Shown: piece after piece, positions 24,643-32,909 of the stretch
Layout of the letters: the number at the start of each line of letters is the position of its first letter
Numbering within the stretch: position 1 is the first letter of the stretch
Source: JAJYIW01 sp963781665
Lineage (GTDB): Bacteria > Chloroflexota > Anaerolineae > Anaerolineales > Anaerolineaceae
NCBI GenBank assembly: GCA_963781665.1
Contig: CAWAGA010000002.1
Location: 1,798,001 to 1,862,000 of the forward strand
Reading direction: 5' to 3'
DNA: 64,000 nucleotides
Notes under the pieces: generated by a model
Database searches by the model: none
The model's input: the letters and a program-made list of their open reading frames with translations, nothing else
What the model was told of the DNA's origin: nothing
Translations under genes and position numbers: made by a program

Positions 24643-25779
24643 ATGCCAGGCCCTGAACCCAAATACACCCTTCGTTTTATCCTGAACGTCCTGTTCAAGA
24701 CAGCCCTGCTGCTTTTGGCAGCAAATTTATTATTTGCGGCCATTAATCCCATGGCGTTCCTGGGAAAAATCAGCCTGTACAACGGGCTGTTCCCCGGGCG
24801 GGAGCGCCTGCCTTTCGGTGAAAATCCATCCCAGGCTTACAATCTGAGCCTTTACTCGCTGGATGCCATGTTTGCCTCGCACCAGGTGAGCCAGGCTAAA
24901 GCCCCCAATGAATTCCGCGTCCTGGTCGTAGGCGACTCATCCGTTTGGGGAATCTTGCTGAAACCAGACCAGACCCTGGCAGCCCAGATCAACGCCGCCG
25001 GCTTGAAGACCCTCGATGGCCGCCAGGTGCGGGCCTATAACCTGGGATACCCCACCTTATCCTTAACCAAGGACCTCCTGGTATTGGATTGGGCCAGGCG
25101 CTATCAGCCAGACATGATCATCTGGCCGGTCACTCTCGAAGCGTTTCCGCTCGACCAGCAGCTCAGCTCACCCATCTTACAGCACAACCCGGATCAAGTC
25201 CGCAGCCTGATCCAGATGTACCACCTGAATCTGAGCCCGGCCGACCCCAACCTGGTAGACCCTTCCTTCTGGCAGCTTACCCTGTTTGGCCAACGCCGCA
25301 ACCTGGCCGATATCATCCGCCTGCAAGTCTATGGGGCATTGTGGGGCGCCACCGGGATCGACCAGTATTATCCCGACACGTACGATCTGCGAGCCAATGA
25401 CCTGGCAGATGACCTGACTTTTGCCGGGTTGAACCCGCCAACCCTAAACAAGGGTAGCCTGGCATTCGACGTCCTGGAGGCCGGTATGTCGATTTATCCG
25501 AACATTCCGGTTTTGCTGGTCAATGAGCCCATGTTTATCAGCGACGGCAGCAATAGTGATATCCGGTATAATTTCTACTACCCACGCTGGGCTTACGACG
25601 ATTATCGCCAACTTTTGAATGCTGAAGCCCAGCAAAATGAGTGGCGTTACCTGGATTTATGGAATACAGTCCCGCCGGCGGAATTTACCAACAGCGCCAT
25701 CCACATGACCCCTGCCGGCGAAGCCATGCTGGCAGCCCAGATAGATGCCGTTTTGACCAGCATTCTTTCCGAAAAATGA
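24643..25779 (+). CDS. membrane-anchored SGNH/GDSL-type hydrolase or acyltransferase (DltD/AlgJ-like role)
   Basis: The 378-residue protein has one N-terminal transmembrane anchor (ALLLLAANLLFAAI, about residues 17-33). An extracytoplasmic SGNH fold follows: the nucleophile block is VVGDSSVWGI (Ser near residue 97), and the Asp/His block near the C-terminus is SAIHMTPAGEAMLAAQI. Its place right after an MBOAT gene is that of DltD or AlgJ/AlgX, which complete acyl transfer onto the polymer outside the cell. I chose ATG 24643 (MPGPEPK), four bases after the MBOAT stop; the longer frame would overlap the MBOAT gene. Confidence 0.8.
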   Translation: MPGPEPKYTLRFILNVLFKTALLLLAANLLFAAINPMAFLGKISLYNGLFPGRERLPFGENPSQAYNLSLYSLDAMFASHQVSQAKAPNEFRVLVVGDSSVWGILLKPDQTLAAQINAAGLKTLDGRQVRAYNLGYPTLSLTKDLLVLDWARRYQPDMIIWPVTLEAFPLDQQLSSPILQHNPDQVRSLIQMYHLNLSPADPNLVDPSFWQLTLFGQRRNLADIIRLQVYGALWGATGIDQYYPDTYDLRANDLADDLTFAGLNPPTLNKGSLAFDVLEAGMSIYPNIPVLLVNEPMFISDGSNSDIRYNFYYPRWAYDDYRQLLNAEAQQNEWRYLDLWNTVPPAEFTNSAIHMTPAGEAMLAAQIDAVLTSILSEK

Positions 25780-25870
25780 TAGCTCTTAGGGAATTTTTTT
25801 CTGGTATTTCGGGCTTATTTATTCAATTCGAAATATTCGAACCCTCCGCACTTTACAGGAGTACTTAAAT

Positions 25871-26119
25871 TTGGAAAACAACATCGCAAACAGCCTGGCC
25901 GGCTACATTGCCGGCGACATCCTAAAACAACCCAACCGCCCCATCAGCAGAGAAACGGCCCTGATTTCCAGCGGTCTGATCAATTCATTCCACCTGGTCG
26001 ACCTGGCAATTTACGTCGAAGACCATTTTGGCGTCAGGATCGACAACTCGGAGCTAAACAAGGATACATTCGACACCCTGGACCAGTTGGTTGAGCTGAT
26101 CCAACAGCGCCAGGGTTAA
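25871..26119 (+). CDS. acyl carrier protein (DltC-like role)
   Basis: The 82-residue acidic helical protein has the carrier-protein signature SSGLINSFHLVDLA, where the Ser of NSF is the phosphopantetheine site, and helix III FDTLDQLVELI. The start is TTG (25871-25873), 9 bases after AGGAG; no ATG fits. It lies between the SGNH protein and the acyl-AMP ligase. In that setting it is expected to receive an acyl group from the ligase and hand it to the MBOAT protein, as DltC does with D-alanine. No fatty-acid-synthesis genes are nearby, so a housekeeping AcpP role is unlikely. Confidence 0.88.
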   Translation: MENNIANSLAGYIAGDILKQPNRPISRETALISSGLINSFHLVDLAIYVEDHFGVRIDNSELNKDTFDTLDQLVELIQQRQG

Positions 26120-26136
26120 TTCCTGCCAACCATCCT

Positions 26137-27837
26137 ATGGCCAATACCCTCACCCAGGCTCTTCTAGACCACGCCGGCAGCCATCCCGATCGTGCCGCTG
26201 TTACCCTGCTGGACCCACAACGTCCCGATGAGGTCATCACCTACGCCGGACTGGTTAAAGGAGCTTCGGGTTATGCCCACGCCCTCGAACAGCAAGGCAT
26301 CCAACCGGGCGAAGTCGTGGTTTTGGTGCTGCAGCATGGCAGCGACCTGGTCTACAGTTTTTATGGCGCCATCCTTCACGGCGCCATCCCTGCCATCATG
26401 CCGTTTCTGACCGAAAAATTGTCCCCTGAACGTTACCAGGAGGACATGAAGGCCTTGATCGCTATCACCCGGCCGGCTGCAATTGTTACCTACCCCGAAT
26501 TTTTAAGGATGGTTGAAGGTACGCTCAGCGCCGGCAATTCAGTGCGCTGCGTGCTGGTAACCGGTGATAAAGATATTCAGCCCTTGGCCGGGCAGCCGCT
26601 GCGAGGATTGGAACGGTCACCGGACGAAACCGTCTTGCTGCAGCACTCTTCGGGGACAACCGGCCTGCAGAAAGGTGTAGCGCTCTCTCACCGGGCAGTG
26701 CTTAACCAGCTTGCCAGTTATGCCGAAGCCATTCACCTCACCAGCGATGACATTATCGTAAGCTGGCTGCCGCTTTATCATGATATGGGGCTGATCGCCG
26801 GTTTTATCATGCCCATCCTCAACCGGGTACCCCTGGTATTGATGTCGCCTTTCGATTGGGTGCGCGCTCCTGCCAGGCTGATCCGGGCAGTGTCCGACCG
26901 CCACGGTACCCTCTCCTGGCTGCCCAACTTTGCCTATAACTTCTGCGCTCAAAAAATACGCTCTCGGGATCTGGAAGGGATCGACCTGTCATCCTGGCGA
27001 GCGGTGATCAACTGTTCCGAACCGATGCGTTGGGAAAGCCAGCGTTTATTTCTGGAGCGTTTCCAACCTTATGGCCTGCGCCCCGAGGCACTGGCGACCT
27101 GCTATGCCATGGCGGAGAACGTATTTGCCGTCAGCCAGGGCGGGATCGACACAACGCTCACGGTCGACGAAATCGCAGCCCACCCTTTCATCACCCAACG
27201 ATTGGCGCTCCCGGCCCCGGCGGCCCCAGGAAGGGCCCAGGTCGAGACGATCAAGATGCTTTCGGCAGGGAAGCCCCTCAGCAACACCCGTGTGCGCGTC
27301 CTGGACGAAAAACATCGACCCCTGCCTGACCGCCAGGTCGGCGAAATTGCCCTTTTATCCGATTGTATGTTAACCGGGTATTATCGCCGCGCCGACCTGA
27401 CAAATAAAGCCTTTCACGATGGCTGGTATCTGACAGGCGACCTGGGCTACATGCTTTCCGGTGAAGTCTTCGTCGTCGGGCGCAAGAAGGACCTGATCAT
27501 CGTGGGGGGTAAGAATATTTATCCGCAGGACCTCGAGACCCTGGCCTATCAGGTTCCCGGAGTCCATCCTGGGCGAGCGGTGGCTTTCGGCGTTTTCAAT
27601 ACAGAGATCGGCACCGAAGAAGTGGTACTGGTTGCAGAGAGCGACCTGCAGGGCCCTGATGAGCAGCAAGCCCTGGCGGACGAGATCCGCCAGAGGGTGA
27701 CGCGCGGCTCCGACGTGGCCCTCCGCAACGTGCACGTGGTCGGACCAAAATGGATTATTAAAACCAGCAGCGGTAAAACCGCCCGGCTGGCGTGCCGGGA
27801 TAAATATTTGAAGGAAATCGAGAATGGAGAGTCGTGA
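26137..27837 (+). CDS. fatty-acyl-AMP ligase-like adenylate-forming enzyme (DltA-position)
   Basis: The 566-residue member of the ANL superfamily has the P-loop-like core HSSGTTGLQKGVALSH and SWLPLYHDMGLIAGF, typical of fatty-acyl-AMP ligases. CYAMAENVFAVS, GEIALLSDCMLTGYY, GWYLTGDLGYM and the C-terminal VGRKKDLIIVGGKNIYPQDLE and KTSSGK (catalytic Lys) complete the set. It should adenylate a carboxylic acid and load it on the preceding carrier protein, 17 bases upstream. The motifs fit long- or medium-chain acyl ligases better than D-alanine ligase DltA (about 500 residues), so the cargo is probably not D-alanine. The ribosome-binding site is weak, consistent with coupling. Confidence 0.88.
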   Translation: MANTLTQALLDHAGSHPDRAAVTLLDPQRPDEVITYAGLVKGASGYAHALEQQGIQPGEVVVLVLQHGSDLVYSFYGAILHGAIPAIMPFLTEKLSPERYQEDMKALIAITRPAAIVTYPEFLRMVEGTLSAGNSVRCVLVTGDKDIQPLAGQPLRGLERSPDETVLLQHSSGTTGLQKGVALSHRAVLNQLASYAEAIHLTSDDIIVSWLPLYHDMGLIAGFIMPILNRVPLVLMSPFDWVRAPARLIRAVSDRHGTLSWLPNFAYNFCAQKIRSRDLEGIDLSSWRAVINCSEPMRWESQRLFLERFQPYGLRPEALATCYAMAENVFAVSQGGIDTTLTVDEIAAHPFITQRLALPAPAAPGRAQVETIKMLSAGKPLSNTRVRVLDEKHRPLPDRQVGEIALLSDCMLTGYYRRADLTNKAFHDGWYLTGDLGYMLSGEVFVVGRKKDLIIVGGKNIYPQDLETLAYQVPGVHPGRAVAFGVFNTEIGTEEVVLVAESDLQGPDEQQALADEIRQRVTRGSDVALRNVHVVGPKWIIKTSSGKTARLACRDKYLKEIENGES

Positions 27838-27909
27838 TCCGTTGAATAGGCCTTCTTCTCAATTCTCTACTCTCAAATCTCATTACTCGTTCAAACCAGG
27901 AGGACTATC

Positions 27910-28836
27910 ATGAACGTTCTTGTAACCGGTGGGGCTGGGTTTATCGGCTCTCATGTTGTGGATGCCTTTATTGCGGCCGGACATTCGGTCGCCATCATCG
28001 ATAACCTCTCATCCGGCCGGCAGAGCAACCTCAATCCTAAAGCCCGGCTTTACCAGGTCGATATTCGCGATCCCAAATTGATCGAGATCTTCGAAAAGGA
28101 AAAACCGGAGATCGTCGACCACCACGCCGCCCAGATCGACGTGCGCAAATCGGTCTCCGACCCGGTATACGACGCCGAGATCAATATCCTCGGCTCGCTC
28201 AATCTTTTGGAGGCAGCTCGCAAGACCGGGGTGCGCAAGGTTGTCTATATCTCATCGGGTGGGGCCGCCTACGGCGAGCCGGTTTACCTGCCTTGTGATG
28301 AGAAACATCCCATCGACCCGCTCAGTCCGTATGGCGTCACTAAACACACCATCGAGCATTACCTATTCCTCTACAAACAGATCTACGGCCTGGACTATAC
28401 CGTGCTGCGCTACCCGAACGTTTTCGGCCCCCGCCAGGATCCTTTCGGCGAGGCCGGAGTCGTAGCCATCTTCAGCGGCCGCATGCTGGCTGGAAAGCCG
28501 GTTACCATCTACGGCAGCGGCAAACAGGAGCGTGATTTCTTGTTCGTCAAAGACTGCGCCCGGGCTAACGTCATGGTTACCGGGGCGACCCCCAGCCCCA
28601 TTTATAACCTGGCCAGCGGGGTGGGTACCAACATCAACCAGATCTTTGCCGCCTTGAAGCGCATCACAGCCTATCCCTACGACGCCCAATACAGCCCGGC
28701 CAAAGCTGGAGAAACCTTTAAAATATACCTCGACAGCCAGCTGGCTGGAGCCGAGCTCGGCTGGGAAGCCAGCGTCAACCTGGAAGACGGCCTGCGCCAG
28801 ACTGTGGCCTATTTCCGGGAGAATGAAGCCGCTTAG
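27910..28836 (+). CDS. NAD-dependent sugar epimerase/dehydratase (UDP-glucose 4-epimerase-like)
   Basis: The 308-residue extended short-chain dehydrogenase has the NAD-binding GGAGFIGSHVVDAF at the N-terminus, HHAAQIDVRKSV, YISSGGAAYGEP (catalytic Ser/Thr region) and SPYGVTKHTIEHY with the Tyr-x3-Lys pair. The substrate is a nucleotide sugar, and GalE activity is the likeliest. The ATG is 7 bases after an AGGAGG. It follows the acyl-AMP ligase by 72 bases and may belong to the same transcript, possibly supplying sugar for an acylated glycan (inference). Confidence 0.87.
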   Translation: MNVLVTGGAGFIGSHVVDAFIAAGHSVAIIDNLSSGRQSNLNPKARLYQVDIRDPKLIEIFEKEKPEIVDHHAAQIDVRKSVSDPVYDAEINILGSLNLLEAARKTGVRKVVYISSGGAAYGEPVYLPCDEKHPIDPLSPYGVTKHTIEHYLFLYKQIYGLDYTVLRYPNVFGPRQDPFGEAGVVAIFSGRMLAGKPVTIYGSGKQERDFLFVKDCARANVMVTGATPSPIYNLASGVGTNINQIFAALKRITAYPYDAQYSPAKAGETFKIYLDSQLAGAELGWEASVNLEDGLRQTVAYFRENEAA

Positions 28837-28845
28837 CTCGCACAG

Positions 28846-31194
28846 ATGCCGCTCATCTGGCTGTCGCTGGCCTTTCTGGGTGGGCTGATCCTGGGGGATT
28901 GGCTGGAGGCAAGCTGGCCTGTCTGGCTGGCAGCCAGCATGGCTGCCGCTACCCTGGCGTTTGTCTTACGCCGCCTGGATCGCTTCCGCATCAGTCCCGC
29001 TCCGCTGTTCGTTTTCCTGCTCCCCGCTGCATTCTTTGGCGGGGCGCTGCGCTTCCAGCTCTCTCAACCAGCACTGACGCCGCAGTCCCTGGCATGGTAT
29101 AACGATCGGGGCGCGCTGGCGATCACGGGCGTCATCGCCGCCCCACCCGACCGCAGAGATTCCTACACCTATTTACGCATCCAGGTCCAGGAGATTGCTC
29201 CCCTGGCAGGTGTATCCACAACCATCCAGACCGGCCAAAAGGTGAGCGGCATGCTGCTTGCCATGGCCCTTCCCGGTGAGGATTGGCGCTATGGCGACCA
29301 GGTCAGGCTGGTTGGGAATCCAGTCAGTCCACCTGAGGCCAGCGATTTCTCCTTCCGCGAATACCTGGCCCGCCAGGGGATCTACACCTACGTAGCTTAT
29401 CCCCAGATCACTCGCCTGGCGAGCGGCCAGGGCAGTCCTTTCTGGGCCTGGCTCTACGCTCTCAAGGACCAGGCGCTGCAGGAGCTTTTCCGCATTTTCC
29501 CCCAACCGGAATCGGCCTTACTTGCCGGCATCCTCCTGGGCGACGACAGCCGCCTTTCACCTGGCCTGGAGCGTGCGTTCCAGGTGACCGGTACAGCCCA
29601 TATCATCGCCATATCCGGATTTAATATCGCCATTCTCGCCGGCTTGTTCTCGACCCTGTTCAGCCGCTTATTGGGGGCGCGCTGGGGCGCGCTGGCGGCC
29701 GCTTTGGGGATCGGCTTTTACACCTTACTGGTAGGCGCCAACCCGGCTGTCGTCCGCGCAGCCATTATGGGCTTTCTGGGTCTGTTTGCTGCCCAGGTCG
29801 GACGGCGCCAAATGGGTCTCAACAGCCTGGCCTTTACCGCCTTAGTCATGTGCCTGGTCGATCCCAACCTGCCCTGGGACGTCAGCTTCCAGCTTTCCTT
29901 TATGGCTACCCTCGGCCTGATCATTTATGCCCAACCGATGCAGGATGCTTTCATTCACCTGGCCGAGCGCCGCTTGCCCTCCAACCTGGCTCGCAAGCTG
30001 GCCGGCCCGGTCGGGGAATACATCCTGTTTACCCTGGCAGCCCAATTGGTAACCTTCCCGGTGATGGCCTTCAATTTTCACAACTTTTCACTGGTTTCCC
30101 TGCTGGCCAACCCCCTGGTGCTCCCGCCCCAGCCGTTGGTAATGGTCCTGGGCGGCGTTGCCCTCCTGGGCAGTCTGGTCCACCCCCTCCTTGGACAGGG
30201 ATTGGCCTACCTGGCCTGGCCCTTAACAGCTTATACCATCCGGGTGGTCGAGTGGTTGGCCACCATTCCAAACGGCCTGATCAGCCTGGGAAAAACCAGC
30301 CTAGTGGTGTGGGTGCTTTTTTACGCCATCCTGTTTGGCCTGACCTTCTTCGGCAAATCGCTACTGGCCAACTGGCGCCAGGTACTGCGTAAAACCCTCA
30401 CCCCCCAGGCCGGCCTGGTCGCCGGGGCGATCCTGGTCATTCTGGTCTGGAGCGCCGTCGGTTCGACCCCTGACGGGCTGCTGCATCTGACCCTCTTCAA
30501 CAGCGGCTCGCCTGGCTCCTTATTGATCGAAACACCCGGCGGTCGCTGGGTGCTGGTTTCTGGCGGCCCCACTTCCAGCCAACTCAGCCAGGAGATCGGC
30601 CAACGCCTGCCGCTCTTTGGCCGCCAGATCGACGCCCTGATCATTGCAATGCCCAAAGATAAGGATTTGCCCGGCCTGGCGTTCAACCTGGACAGCTTTC
30701 CGGTCGGGCAGGCCCTATGGGTCAGGCCAACCGATGCCGGCCTTCAGCAAACCCTGGACCGGTCTGGGGTTTCAACTACGGCTGCCCTGACCGGGCAAAC
30801 CCTCGACCTGGGCGGAGGAGCCAGCTTGAAAGTAATCGACCAAACTACATCAGGCGCTGTGCTGCTCCTTTCCTGGGATTCCTTCCGGGCTTTGCTGCCG
30901 GTCGGGACGGTCGACGACCTGGGAGAGATTCTCAGTTCCGCAGCCAGGGCGACCGGCCCGGTCAGCGCCCTCATGCTGGTAGGCAGCGGCAGCCCTGAGG
31001 CCAACCCAGCGGAGGTGATAACTTTCCTCCATCCCCAGGTGATGATCGTCGATCCGGATACATCTGGGTGTTATACGGTAGAGTGTCCGATTGTCCTCTC
31101 ACTGCCAGGCTACACGGTTCTGAGGACGGACCAGAATGGATGGATTGAGATATCAACCGATGGGAAGCAGATGTGGGTGGAGGTGGAAAATTAG
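28846..31194 (+). CDS. comEC: ComEC/Rec2-type DNA uptake channel with a degenerate metallo-beta-lactamase domain
   Basis: The 782-residue polytopic protein has the DUF4131 N-terminal region (OB-like, about residues 40-190). The ComEC competence domain runs from about 215 to 510 (GTAHIIAISGFNIAILAGL, ANPAVVRAAIMGFLGL, DPNLPWDVSFQLSFMATLG). ComEC normally ends in a metallo-beta-lactamase domain that degrades one strand with a HxHxDH site. Here the matching residues read IAMPKDKDLPGL, and the earlier DVGQGD-like block reads FNSGSPGS, so the metal ligands are missing. DNA transport could remain, with nuclease activity lost or supplied elsewhere. The gene begins 9 bases after the epimerase stop. 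Confidence 0.87.
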   Translation: MPLIWLSLAFLGGLILGDWLEASWPVWLAASMAAATLAFVLRRLDRFRISPAPLFVFLLPAAFFGGALRFQLSQPALTPQSLAWYNDRGALAITGVIAAPPDRRDSYTYLRIQVQEIAPLAGVSTTIQTGQKVSGMLLAMALPGEDWRYGDQVRLVGNPVSPPEASDFSFREYLARQGIYTYVAYPQITRLASGQGSPFWAWLYALKDQALQELFRIFPQPESALLAGILLGDDSRLSPGLERAFQVTGTAHIIAISGFNIAILAGLFSTLFSRLLGARWGALAAALGIGFYTLLVGANPAVVRAAIMGFLGLFAAQVGRRQMGLNSLAFTALVMCLVDPNLPWDVSFQLSFMATLGLIIYAQPMQDAFIHLAERRLPSNLARKLAGPVGEYILFTLAAQLVTFPVMAFNFHNFSLVSLLANPLVLPPQPLVMVLGGVALLGSLVHPLLGQGLAYLAWPLTAYTIRVVEWLATIPNGLISLGKTSLVVWVLFYAILFGLTFFGKSLLANWRQVLRKTLTPQAGLVAGAILVILVWSAVGSTPDGLLHLTLFNSGSPGSLLIETPGGRWVLVSGGPTSSQLSQEIGQRLPLFGRQIDALIIAMPKDKDLPGLAFNLDSFPVGQALWVRPTDAGLQQTLDRSGVSTTAALTGQTLDLGGGASLKVIDQTTSGAVLLLSWDSFRALLPVGTVDDLGEILSSAARATGPVSALMLVGSGSPEANPAEVITFLHPQVMIVDPDTSGCYTVECPIVLSLPGYTVLRTDQNGWIEISTDGKQMWVEVEN

Positions 31195-31290
31195 TGATTT
31201 GTCATTAGCTTTTATGTGGATTCACCTAAAATTATAATTTAAATTTTTCGTTGGAATAACCATGGACCATTTAAACTAGGGAGAATCGAT

Positions 31291-31653
31291 ATGGTATTTC
31301 CGGCTGTTTTCGCGATCGTAGTTGGTGTTGGGATGATCGGACAATGGATCATGTCCTATGCCGCCAAAAAGATACCCGAGTTACAAACTGAGCCATACCG
31401 CATTTTGTTTCATATCACAGGAGAAATGGCAACTGCAGCCTTATTGATCGTCGCAGGTATGAGTTTACTCCTGATGCTGCCCTGGGCGCCGGTAGTGTTC
31501 CTGGTCGCCGTGGGAATGCTGTTTTACACAGCAATTGTTAGCCCAGGGTATTTTGCTAAAAAGGGTCAGTGGGTCTGGGTTCTGATCTTTGGCATCCTGA
31601 TCATCCTGGCAATCGTTTGCGTCGTTCTGGTTGGTCATGACTTGCCACTCTAA
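31291..31653 (+). CDS. small four-helix membrane protein, unknown
   Basis: The 120-residue protein has about four hydrophobic segments (residues 4-23, 46-66, 68-88 and 97-117), short loops and a possible amphipathic piece KKIPELQTEPYR between helices 1 and 2. A GGGAG ribosome-binding site precedes the ATG. It has no motif that I recognise. It is alone between comEC and a convergent nucleotidyltransferase gene. Confidence 0.7.
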   Translation: MVFPAVFAIVVGVGMIGQWIMSYAAKKIPELQTEPYRILFHITGEMATAALLIVAGMSLLLMLPWAPVVFLVAVGMLFYTAIVSPGYFAKKGQWVWVLIFGILIILAIVCVVLVGHDLPL

Positions 31654-31735
31654 CCTGGATTTTCAAAATATTGGGTCTGTCCTTATTGCTGCCGGGCTAC
31701 CCTCTACAGAGGACAAACAAGTAGGGATAATAAAA

Positions 31736-32605
31736 TTAATACATCTCCTGCGCATCCCGGGGCAGGTATCGGACATGACTCAAGTGAGCACTTACCCGCT
31801 TATCATCTTCCAGGGGATAGGTGAAACCAAAGTGATTTGCCAGAGGTACCGCGATCTTCCGGAATAACTGCCCCATGGCGAATAACGCTTCCCAGGTGCG
31901 GTCGGAATCGGCATCCGCATAGGTTTCCTTTAGCAGATCCCACCGTTCGGGTTCGAGGTAACGCTGGAAGTATTTACCAAACTTACCGGGGTTGCAGGAA
32001 AACCCGGTGCGCACTCCGATATGCCAGACCAGCATTTTCATGAGCTCAGGCCGCACATGTTGGTCCAGCATGTATCTGGCGTAAATAATTTCCTCACGCC
32101 ATAACCCTTTTGCCACATAGGGACACACCCACCAGAACTCATTGCAGCAGTCCGTAAAAGCTTTTTCAAAGGGTGGTTTGGGGAAATAGTCGCTTTCACT
32201 TGCCTGTGGGAGCGACCCGATCAAACCATCCTTATCCAGGAGCAGCAGGCTCAGGCTGTCTTTGGTAAGGTCATCGATCTTTTCGAGCGGTTCAATTCCC
32301 AGATCGATGCGGTTGCCGTCCATGAGCTGCATGAGATAGGTATAACCGCTGCTGTCCTTTGGCGGTGGATCCACCATATCATCGGGCAATTGCAGGATCA
32401 TGAGCTCACCAAGGTCCTCAATCCACTCAAGGTTGTTCCTGAAAGGAGCAACATCGGTGACGATGTAGACCACATCAAAATCCTGGAAAAAATCCTTTGG
32501 GGCATTCGGATTGGCGCGCGATCCGTTCATGACCACGGCCCGTATTCGTTCGTCTTTCCTCGCCTTATTCAGGATGAGCTCAAGCATCTCAGCTTCGCTG
32601 CGCAT
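31736..32605 (-). CDS. aminoglycoside 6-adenylyltransferase-like nucleotidyltransferase
   Basis: The 289-residue protein matches the streptomycin adenylyltransferase (ANT(6)/AadE) family in length and order. The nucleotidyltransferase core is VMNGSRANPNAPKDFFQDFD, with GS and the two Asp of FQDFDVVY, followed by IDLGIEPLEK. The C-terminal part has WWVCPYVAKGLWREE and FGKYFQRYLEPERWD, as in AadE. Chromosomal homologs are widespread and often of unknown substrate, so resistance to streptomycin is only possible. It diverges from a UvrA-like ABC gene, itself of a type sometimes linked to drug tolerance. The 304 bases between them (32606-32909) hold both promoters and no gene. Confidence 0.82.
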   Translation of the reverse strand: MRSEAEMLELILNKARKDERIRAVVMNGSRANPNAPKDFFQDFDVVYIVTDVAPFRNNLEWIEDLGELMILQLPDDMVDPPPKDSSGYTYLMQLMDGNRIDLGIEPLEKIDDLTKDSLSLLLLDKDGLIGSLPQASESDYFPKPPFEKAFTDCCNEFWWVCPYVAKGLWREEIIYARYMLDQHVRPELMKMLVWHIGVRTGFSCNPGKFGKYFQRYLEPERWDLLKETYADADSDRTWEALFAMGQLFRKIAVPLANHFGFTYPLEDDKRVSAHLSHVRYLPRDAQEMY

Positions 32606-32909
32606 AATTCTCCTTCGGATGTTTGGGAAGTTGGAATCGATAGCAAAACTTTTCCCTGTTTGATTTTACGACATAAAATTCGGTGATCAGCCAGGTTGCC
32701 AAACGCGCGCTTAAGCTGAAAAATAACAACGCCTGAGTTTTTACGTCCGTTCTAATGAGTGACTCAATCTCGTGCGATAAATTAATGCAATTTTCATCAT
32801 CTTTATATAAAATACTAAGAACCACCATAACCTTTACAACTGGAAGGGGGCGCCACGGCAGCGATAGAATTCTAAAAGCAATCCCGCGGCCAGCAATGTT
32901 GGTGAAGTA

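Noticed and set aside
22624..27837. Alginate-type O-acetylation operon (AlgI/AlgJ)
   Set aside because: MBOAT plus SGNH would fit, but a carrier protein and an AMP-forming ligase in the same operon point to a carrier-loaded, Dlt-like mechanism.
29850..30392. 180-codon alternative frame inside comEC
   Set aside because: Gly/Pro/Ala-rich shifted frame of a confirmed membrane protein.
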